From assembly GCA_902775835.1 (NCBI GenBank), contig CACYNZ010000114.1, positions 1-10,230 on the forward strand: DNA of 10,230 nucleotides, written 5' to 3'. Below the pieces are notes generated by a model. That model saw only the letters and a list, made by a program, of their open reading frames with translations. It searched no databases and had not been told where the DNA came from. Made by a program: the position numbers and the translations under genes. This document shows, one piece after another, positions 5,883-10,230 of the stretch. How positions within the stretch are numbered: position 1 is the first letter of the stretch; each line of letters opens with the position of its first letter. This DNA is from an uncultured Eubacteriales bacterium. Lineage in GTDB: Bacteria; Bacillota_A; Clostridia; Christensenellales; Aristaeellaceae.

Positions 5883-6947
5883 TCAGAAGGTGCGGAATGC
5901 ATAGATTGTGGTGGTGTCGTATGTTTCACCGGGCCGGAGCAGCGTGGTTCCGGGGAACTGGGGATTGTTGGGACTGTCGGGGCAGTGCTGCGTTTCAAGG
6001 CAGAATCCGCAGTAAGGCTCATAGACAGCGCCATCCTTGCCGCCTTCGAGGTGCGTGGTGCAGGCCGTATACAGCTGAACAGCCGGCTGATCGGTAATGA
6101 CGTCCATCCGGCGGCCGGTGCTTTCCTCAGTGACGCTGGCGGCGCGTCCCACAGCCAGGCCTTTGCGCAGGACGAAATTATGGTCATAGCCGTGTGCGGG
6201 CAGCATCTGCGGGCAGGATTCCATCCGGTCCAGGCCCTCGCCGAGCGTGAAGCTGCCGTCCATCTGAAGAGGCGTGCCTAGAACCGGCATATAGCTTCCG
6301 CGGGGGATCAGCTCTGCATCCACATCCGTAATGACGTCTGCGTCAATGGTGACGCGGTGTCCGCGGATGCTTCCGCTGTTGTGGCCGGCAAGGTTGAAAT
6401 ACGCGTGATTGGTCATGTTCACCACGGTATCCGCGTCTGTGGTGGCCTGATAGCGGATGATCAGATTATTGTCACGGTCCCAGGAATAGCAGACGGTGAC
6501 GTCAAGGGTGCCAGGGTAGTTTTCATCGCCGTCAGGACTGATGGTATGGAAGGCAAGCGTATCACGGTCAGCTTCTTCGGTGACAGTGACTTCCCAGAAC
6601 TTGCGGTTGAAGCCTTCATTGCCGCCATGCAGATGATTGACGCCATGGTCGTTCAGTGCAAGCTGATATGTGGTGCCGCCGATGGTGAGCAGGCCTTTTC
6701 CGATGCGGTTGCCGTACCGGCCGATGGTGTCTCCCATGCTGCCGTGAGGTCCGGCATATTTTTCCAGATTATCAAAGCCCAGGCAGACATCTCCCAGGAC
6801 ACCATTGCGGTCAGGAACCCGAATGGCGGTGACAATGGCACCGTAGTCAGTCATGGAGACACTGGCTCCGCTGGCATTGGTCATGGTATAAAGGCTGACA
6901 GCCGCGCCGGAAGGGAGTGTGCCGAATGGGCGGACAGATACAGACAT
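5883..6947 (-). CDS. galM: Aldose 1-epimerase (mutarotase)
   Basis: A 354-residue galactose mutarotase-like enzyme that interconverts the alpha and beta anomers of aldoses such as galactose and glucose; GalM usually feeds galactokinase in the Leloir pathway. Hallmarks are GRYGNRI (76-82), NHLHGG (104-109, substrate-binding His107), NHAYFNLAG (180-188, catalytic acid His181), YDHNF (254-258) and CLETQHCPD (316-324, catalytic base Glu318). Length is typical. I use the ATG at 6947 rather than the one at 6956: AAGGAGG ends directly against the upstream ATG, leaving no spacing, while the second ATG is nine bases away. It has no signal peptide and should be cytoplasmic. It is monocistronic, with its own promoter and terminator, and no galK or galT is present nearby. 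Relatives acting on other aldoses (xylose, arabinose) cannot be excluded. Confidence 0.95.
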   Translation of the reverse strand: MSVSVRPFGTLPSGAAVSLYTMTNASGASVSMTDYGAIVTAIRVPDRNGVLGDVCLGFDNLEKYAGPHGSMGDTIGRYGNRIGKGLLTIGGTTYQLALNDHGVNHLHGGNEGFNRKFWEVTVTEEADRDTLAFHTISPDGDENYPGTLDVTVCYSWDRDNNLIIRYQATTDADTVVNMTNHAYFNLAGHNSGSIRGHRVTIDADVITDVDAELIPRGSYMPVLGTPLQMDGSFTLGEGLDRMESCPQMLPAHGYDHNFVLRKGLAVGRAASVTEESTGRRMDVITDQPAVQLYTACTTHLEGGKDGAVYEPYCGFCLETQHCPDSPNNPQFPGTTLLRPGETYDTTTIYAFRTF

Positions 6948-6956
6948 GTTGAACAT

Positions 6957-6963
6957 CCTCCTT
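6957..6963 (-). promoter_or_regulatory. Shine-Dalgarno site that fixes the galM start
   Basis: The minus strand reads AAGGAGG immediately followed by ATG (6956), then two codons and a second in-frame ATG (6947). Only the second has a workable spacing (nine bases), so the protein most likely begins MSVSVRP. Confidence 0.75.
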
Positions 6964-6977
6964 CATTGGTTTGCCTT

Positions 6978-7006
6978 ATTGTACAGCGGGTACATTCCTT
7001 GTGCAA
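6978..7006 (-). promoter_or_regulatory. Putative galM promoter with an overlapping inverted repeat
   Basis: On the minus strand TTGCAC (7006-7001), 17 bases, TACAAT (6983-6978). A perfect inverted repeat TGTAC-N5-GTACA (6980-6994) covers the -10 box and part of the spacer, where a repressor would block polymerase. The start point would be near 6971, about 25 bases before the start codon. Confidence 0.6.
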
Positions 7007-7050
7007 GCAGGGCAGGGGATAAAGTCCGTTTTCCGGAAAAAGGCCGAAGC

Positions 7051-7080
7051 AAAGAAAAACTGCCCGTGATGACGGGCAGT
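7051..7080 (-). terminator. Terminator of the DUF4097-ybaB-recR-VanW operon
   Basis: ACTGCCCGT (7059-7067) and ACGGGCAGT (7072-7080) pair perfectly over nine bases with a four-base loop. On the minus strand the stem is followed by TTTTCTTT, a good U-tract. It lies about 20 bases after the stop of the VanW-domain gene, and separates that operon from the galM promoter. Confidence 0.85.
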
Positions 7081-7100
7081 GGAAAATGCGGGCTGCAGAA

Positions 7101-8258
7101 TCAGTCGGCGCGGTAGATGGCCACGTAGAGGGCTCCGTCTGATTCAGAGTGCATGTCAATGCGAACAGGGAAACTGTAGTCATTGCGGAAACGCAGGTTC
7201 AGCGTAGTGCCGCCGCCTGAGGCAGCGTCTACCCCGTGAGGCAGGTAAGAAGCACCGCTGGGACCGTGGGCTCTGCGCTGGAGCACCGTGATGCCGGGCA
7301 GCTGCAGAAGTGCATTGTACAGTGTAGAGGATACCTGGCATACACCGCCGCCGGACCCAAGCACAGTTTTGCCGTCCACCAGAACAGGGGCTTTCTTGTA
7401 TCCGTTCTGGGGATTGAAGGGCCCGATCTGCTTGTTGTAGTTCAGGGACTCACCGGCCTCAAGCGTGCGGCAGAGGCGGGAAGCGGCATGCCCGATATTG
7501 TGAATGCGCCCGATATTGGCCTCTGTTTCCACCATCTTATAGAAGGAGGTATAGGCTGCAATCGGTGTGTCTTCAGCAATCGGTGTATCGGTGGGGGAAA
7601 CAGGAATCAGGTTGGTCAGTTCATTCATGTCGATATAGCCGTAGGACCGCATATAGATCACGATGCCCCAGCCGTTCTGGATGCGCCACAGACTGATCCG
7701 GGTACCGGGCTTCAGAACCACCCAGTTTTCATCCTGGGCGCTCATGGACTTGCGGACATGGGCGTCTGTGGCGGTGACTGCAATGTAGCTGGCTTTCTGG
7801 GTGCCGTAGGGCGGCGTATTGACCGGGTCCACCGGTACAATAGCGGTCAGACGTTCCCGCTTGATATAGCCGATTTTGTCATCCAGGCGGACAATGCACC
7901 AGTTGACGCCTACATACAGTACGTCCACGCGGCTGGAATCATCTTTCTGAACAAGCTTCGGCGACTCGATGGAGCGGTCAGAATAGATGTAGGTTCCACG
8001 GATGGTCCGGGCTGTATAGATGGCCTGGGACTGGGCATTATAGGATTCCTTGTCCATCTCATGATACATTTCACCGGCAATGTAGACCGGCTCATCATCC
8101 TCAATGGCATCCAGCTCTTCGATTTCCCGGACAACATCCTCGGAAACCTGGGAGATATCCTCGCTGTCCTCGGCCTCAATCGCTGTTTCTTCTTCGGAAG
8201 CAGCGACAGAAAAGAGGAGCAGCAGACAGAGCAGACATGCAGTCAGACGTTTCAGCAC
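7101..8258 (-). CDS. Exported SH3-like/VanW-domain envelope protein
   Basis: A 385-residue protein starting at a GTG with GAGGTG seven bases upstream. Residues 1-20 form a signal peptide (basic MLKR, leucine-rich core, SVAA before SEEE). A strongly acidic linker (about 22-57) follows, then two SH3-like modules: about 85-140 (ending GYIKRERLTAIVPV) and about 155-217 (ending YGYIDMNELTNLIPV). The C-terminal VanW domain (about 235-385) has the signature GSGGGVCQVSSTLYNALL (301-318) with Cys307, and later YLPHGVDA and RFRNDYSFPVRI. SH3b modules usually bind cell-wall peptide or glycan, so the protein probably acts outside the membrane on the wall. VanW is named for vancomycin clusters but its biochemical role is unknown, and single copies like this are not evidence of resistance. 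It is last in the recR operon (47-base gap). Confidence 0.88.
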   Translation of the reverse strand: MLKRLTACLLCLLLLFSVAASEEETAIEAEDSEDISQVSEDVVREIEELDAIEDDEPVYIAGEMYHEMDKESYNAQSQAIYTARTIRGTYIYSDRSIESPKLVQKDDSSRVDVLYVGVNWCIVRLDDKIGYIKRERLTAIVPVDPVNTPPYGTQKASYIAVTATDAHVRKSMSAQDENWVVLKPGTRISLWRIQNGWGIVIYMRSYGYIDMNELTNLIPVSPTDTPIAEDTPIAAYTSFYKMVETEANIGRIHNIGHAASRLCRTLEAGESLNYNKQIGPFNPQNGYKKAPVLVDGKTVLGSGGGVCQVSSTLYNALLQLPGITVLQRRAHGPSGASYLPHGVDAASGGGTTLNLRFRNDYSFPVRIDMHSESDGALYVAIYRAD

Positions 8259-8265
8259 AGAAAGT

Positions 8266-8271
8266 CACCTC
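8266..8271 (-). promoter_or_regulatory. Shine-Dalgarno site supporting the GTG start of the VanW-domain gene
   Basis: Minus-strand GAGGTG stands seven bases before the GTG at 8258. The next in-frame methionine lies beyond residue 60, past the signal peptide, so the GTG start is needed to give the hydrophobic export signal. Confidence 0.75.
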
Positions 8272-8305
8272 AAAACATTTCAAGGATAAAGCACTATTGC
8301 TTTTT

Positions 8306-8902
8306 TTACAGTTCCCGCCGTCCGGACATGGCCTTGGACAGGGTTACCTCATCAGCATATTCCAGATCCAGCCCTACCGGCAGGCCGTGGGCAATGCGGG
8401 TTACGGTAATTCCCAGAGGCTTGATCATGCGCGCCAGATAATTGGCGGTGGCTTCGCCTTCGATATCCGGACTGGTTGCAAGGATTACTTCGGTTACATC
8501 TCCCTGCTGAAGACGCTCCATAAGCTCACGGATCCGGATATCATCCGGCCCGACGCCGTCCATGGGGGAGAGAGTTCCGTGCAGCACATGGTACAGACCC
8601 TGATAATCGTGCATGCGTTCCATGGCAGCAACATCCCGCGGATCTTTCACGACGCAGATCTGTCCATTGTGCCGTGTTGTGGTGCGGCAGATCTGACAGG
8701 TGTCCTCCACCGCGTAATTTCCACAGACCTGGCAGTAGCGGATAGCTTTGCGGCCCTGCCACAGTGATGTGGCCAGATCACGCACTTCTTCCAGCGGCAT
8801 GCCGGCAATGTGATAGGCAAGACGCTGGGCGGTTTTGGTCCCGATCCCGGGAAGATGGGAAAGCGCCGAGACAATTCGGGAAATGGGTTCAATCTGTTCC
8901 AT
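8306..8902 (-). CDS. recR: Recombination mediator RecR
   Basis: A 198-residue RecR of normal length. With RecO (and RecF) it loads RecA onto SSB-coated single-stranded DNA during gap repair. It has a helix-hairpin-helix at LPGIGTKTAQRLAYHI (17-32), a Cys4 zinc finger (Cys57, Cys60, Cys69, Cys72), a Toprim domain (about 80-175) containing VVKDPRDV, SPMDGVGPDD and ATSPDIEGEAT, and the C-terminal ADEVTLSKAMSGRREL. The position after VV in the first Toprim motif is Lys86, where well-known RecR proteins such as those of E. coli and B. subtilis have Glu. The start at 8902 gives the family-standard N-terminus; an open extension to 8959 would overlap ybaB. It begins one base after the ybaB stop with only a weak GGTGG-type site, so translational coupling is likely. 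Confidence 0.97.
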   Translation of the reverse strand: MEQIEPISRIVSALSHLPGIGTKTAQRLAYHIAGMPLEEVRDLATSLWQGRKAIRYCQVCGNYAVEDTCQICRTTTRHNGQICVVKDPRDVAAMERMHDYQGLYHVLHGTLSPMDGVGPDDIRIRELMERLQQGDVTEVILATSPDIEGEATANYLARMIKPLGITVTRIAHGLPVGLDLEYADEVTLSKAMSGRREL

Positions 8903-8903
8903 A

Positions 8904-9248
8904 TCAGAAGAGCCCACCCATACCGCCGAGATTCGGCGCAATCTTGCCCATCGATTCATTGGAAGCCGCTTCGATCTTGGACAGGCAGTCCGTGATGGCT
9001 GCCTTTACCATATCCTGAAGCATTTCCACATCGTCAGGATCAACGCATTCAGGCTTGATGACCACGTTGGTGACAGCCTTTGCTCCGGTCATGGAGATGC
9101 TGACCATGCCGCCCCCGCCTTCACCGGTGAATTCCTGTTCTTCGAGCTTGTTCTGCGCTTCGGTGAGCTGCTGCTGCATTTTCTGCACCTGGCGCATCAT
9201 GGACTGCATATTGCCGTTGTTGAAATTGCCGTAATGTGGTCTGGCCAT
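8904..9248 (-). CDS. ybaB: Nucleoid-associated protein YbaB/EbfC
   Basis: A 114-residue YbaB/EbfC-family DNA-binding protein, a dimeric nucleoid-associated factor. The N-terminal helix MQSMMRQVQKMQQQLTEAQ (14-32) has the coiled, Met/Gln-rich character of the family. Then come the VSISMTGAKAVTNVVI strands (49-64), the PDDVEMLQDMVKAAITDCLSKI helix (71-92) and a Gly/Met-rich tail. The start at 9248 is preceded by AGGAGG at eight bases; an open upstream extension overlaps the preceding gene and lacks family similarity. It sits directly upstream of recR, the common ybaB-recR arrangement, but the usual dnaX in front of it is absent here, replaced by a DUF4097-like gene. Confidence 0.96.
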   Translation of the reverse strand: MARPHYGNFNNGNMQSMMRQVQKMQQQLTEAQNKLEEQEFTGEGGGGMVSISMTGAKAVTNVVIKPECVDPDDVEMLQDMVKAAITDCLSKIEAASNESMGKIAPNLGGMGGLF

Positions 9249-9261
9249 GGGAAGTACCTCC

Positions 9262-10014
9262 TCAGATTGTGGATGTGTCGGCAGAGTGAAGTATCTGTAC
9301 AGAACCGGAAATGGTGGATAAATGCACATTCATGGGACTCTGCTCATTCTGTGTGACGCCTTCAAGGGTAAGCTTGCCGGTGACGGACTTGAGTGAAGCA
9401 TTTACGCTGTCAGTCGGGAGATCCAGCACCACATGTCCGGTCACCGTGCTGCCATCCAGCAGGAGAGCGTCACCGAGGCATGTAAGCATGCTCTGGCCTG
9501 ATACCGAAAACAGATGAATTTCAGGCACATTCAGCCGGGTGATGGCGGACGTACCGGAGACACTCTGAATTCTCAGTGTCTGGGCTTCAATGTCATTCAT
9601 GGAAACCGTGCCGGACACGGATTTTGCAGTCAGGGAAATGGCCTGGATATGCTCGGCAATCAGCGAGCCGGTCAGGGATTCCACGTCAAGATCCGTTCCG
9701 CGGATTCGGCCCAGGGATATATTGCCGCTGATGGAATGCAGATCAAAGCTGCCCCGCCAGTCTGCGGGAACCCGAACCGTGACCAGCATCCACTGCATGC
9801 CGATGATATTGGGAAGCTTTTCACGCATGGGAAGATCCAGACACAGCACTCCGTTTACGACTTCGGCATGCAGTGCCGCCACATCATCATCACTGCCGGA
9901 AACTAGCATATGAATGTCAGGTACTGAATCGACCATGACGTTCAATGTGGCCCAGGACAGATGCGCGCTGATCCCATGCACATCAAGCTGACTGAAGGAT
10001 TCGCTTCGATTCAT
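9262..10014 (-). CDS. DUF4097-like (putative adhesin) repeat protein
   Basis: A 250-residue protein of the DUF4097/'putative adhesin' type. Its body is a ladder of beta-rich repeats built on S-[ILV]-[ST]-G: HSISG (93), ESLTG (112), KSVSG (131), QSVSG (150), FSVSG (169), STVTG (189), KSVTG (209) and STISG (233). The first five are exactly 19 residues apart, as in a right-handed beta-solenoid. There is no signal peptide and no membrane helix, so despite the family name it appears cytoplasmic or at least not exported by the standard route. GGGGAGGTG precedes the ATG. It is the first gene of an operon with ybaB (13-base gap), recR and the VanW protein, behind its own promoter. Its function is unknown; in other Bacillota such proteins often accompany PadR regulators and envelope-stress genes. 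Confidence 0.78.
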   Translation of the reverse strand: MNRSESFSQLDVHGISAHLSWATLNVMVDSVPDIHMLVSGSDDDVAALHAEVVNGVLCLDLPMREKLPNIIGMQWMLVTVRVPADWRGSFDLHSISGNISLGRIRGTDLDVESLTGSLIAEHIQAISLTAKSVSGTVSMNDIEAQTLRIQSVSGTSAITRLNVPEIHLFSVSGQSMLTCLGDALLLDGSTVTGHVVLDLPTDSVNASLKSVTGKLTLEGVTQNEQSPMNVHLSTISGSVQILHSADTSTI

Positions 10015-10041
10015 GATTTCACCTCCCCATAAGGCAAATGT

Positions 10042-10070
10042 ATATTATCACACCGTGATAGGCTTGGCAA
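10042..10070 (-). promoter_or_regulatory. Putative promoter of the DUF4097-ybaB-recR-VanW operon
   Basis: On the minus strand TTGCCA (10070-10065), 17 bases, TAATAT (10047-10042). An alternative reading is an extended -10, TG-T-GATAAT, with GATAAT at 10049-10044. Either puts the start point near 10035, about 20 bases before the ATG at 10014. A perfect inverted repeat lies between the two hexamers. Confidence 0.55.
10046..10060. promoter_or_regulatory. Candidate operator, 6-3-6 inverted repeat
   Basis: TATCAC (10046-10051) and GTGATA (10055-10060) are perfect reverse complements separated by three bases. The repeat covers the spacer and upstream edge of the -10 region of the DUF4097 operon promoter, the classical position for a dimeric repressor. 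The regulator is unknown and is not in the window as far as I can see. Confidence 0.5.
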
Positions 10071-10086
10071 GGCGCGGAAAACAGGC

Positions 10087-10117
10087 AAAACGCAGGAAAT
10101 ACGAGGTATTTCCTGCG
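10087..10117 (-). terminator. Terminator of the gene entering from the right edge
   Basis: CGCAGGAAATAC (10091-10102) and GTATTTCCTGCG (10106-10117) form a perfect 12-bp stem with a three-base loop. On the minus strand it is followed by TTTT (10090-10087). It comes nine bases after the stop of the partial gene and isolates it from the DUF4097 operon. Confidence 0.75.
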
Positions 10118-10126
10118 CTTTCGCCA

Positions 10127-10230
10127 TCATTCAGCCGGCACAGCGTCCGAAGGAATGACAAGCACCTGAGTGACCAGATCGTCCAGTACAGACATGGCAT
10201 AGCATGCGGCACGGCCGGCGCGGTCACGCA
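10127..10230 (-). CDS. C-terminal end of an unrecognised protein (partial)
   Basis: A minus-strand frame open from the window edge ends with TGA at 10129-10127, giving the last 33 residues, which include AACYAMSVLDDLVTQVLVIP and end SDAVPAE. I accept it as a gene end because a good terminator follows after nine bases and the codon use resembles its neighbours. The fragment is too short for me to assign a family. By synteny one might hope for dnaX, but nothing in these residues shows that. Confidence 0.55.
   Translation of the reverse strand, partial: RDRAGRAACYAMSVLDDLVTQVLVIPSDAVPAE

Noticed and set aside
7029..7048. Possible catabolite-response (cre) site near the galM promoter
   Set aside because: The stretch around TTTTCCGGAAAACGG does not fit the cre consensus at enough positions; only the simple palindrome is real.
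7101..8258. Vancomycin-resistance gene
   Set aside because: VanW domains are widespread in Gram-positive bacteria; there are no vanH/A/X-type genes or VanRS regulators here.
8288..8307. Plus-strand hairpin AAAGCA/TGCTTT followed by T7, like a small terminator
   Set aside because: The stem is only six mostly A-T pairs and there is no plus-strand gene to terminate; on the minus strand no U-tract follows it, so it should not split recR from the VanW gene.
8903..8959. N-terminal extension of RecR by 19 residues
   Set aside because: It would overlap the end of ybaB and adds residues not found in RecR; the ATG at 8902 gives the standard N-terminus and length.
9249..9329. N-terminal extension of YbaB by 27 residues
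   Set aside because: The extension overlaps the preceding gene and its own Shine-Dalgarno region; AGGAGG stands eight bases before the ATG at 9248.
1..10230. Mobile element, CRISPR array, defence island, tRNA or rRNA
   Set aside because: I looked on both strands for transposase or recombinase motifs, regular direct repeats, and tRNA-like folds, and found none; composition is even and almost all DNA is accounted for by ordinary genes and short promoter or terminator gaps.

Overview
The window looks like chromosomal DNA of a low-copy, housekeeping-plus-carbohydrate region from an anaerobic, probably gut-associated member of the Bacillota (Clostridia or Erysipelotrichia type). The reasons are strong AGGAGG-type ribosome binding sites, sigma-A-like promoters with 17-18 bp spacers, a ybaB-recR pair, an NrdR repressor, a signal-peptide SH3/VanW envelope protein, and a NahK-type hexosamine kinase of the kind best known from gut bacteria. 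Base composition is moderately GC-rich throughout (mid-50s by eye, not computed), with no obvious foreign island. I see no insertion sequence, prophage, CRISPR array, tRNA or rRNA.

Layout. (1) Positions 1-2726, minus strand: an operon of nahK-like N-acetylhexosamine 1-kinase, a sugar-1-phosphate nucleotidyltransferase, and a family 2 glycosyltransferase that runs off the left edge. The genes are tightly packed (12-base gap, then an ATGA overlap). (2) Positions 2862-5790, plus strand: a divergently transcribed TIM-barrel sugar isomerase/epimerase, then xylulokinase (xylB) behind a perfect TTGACA-17-TATAAT promoter, then nrdR 12 bases downstream. (3) Positions 5806-5874: two stacked terminators, one of them a 20-bp perfect palindrome serving both strands. 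(4) Positions 5883-6947, minus: galM with its own promoter. (5) Positions 7051-10014, minus: a four-gene operon DUF4097-like protein, ybaB, recR, SH3/VanW protein, starting at a promoter that contains a perfect 6-3-6 inverted repeat and ending in a hairpin terminator. (6) Positions 10091-10230: the terminator and last 33 codons of an unrecognised minus-strand gene.

How the genes may work together. NahK plus a nucleotidyltransferase is a salvage route from free N-acetylhexosamine to a nucleotide sugar. The adjoining polyprenyl-phosphate-type glycosyltransferase suggests the product could go to a lipid-linked sugar (inference). The TIM-barrel protein carries the four metal ligands of ketose 3-epimerases and could feed XylB with D-xylulose (inference). 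GalM interconverts aldose anomers. The other operon is DNA repair and nucleoid biology (RecR, YbaB) in unusual company. I did not find a clearly new defence or mobile system; the most interesting points are operon contexts, an atypical Toprim residue in RecR, a 19-residue-period solenoid protein, and several clean regulatory palindromes.
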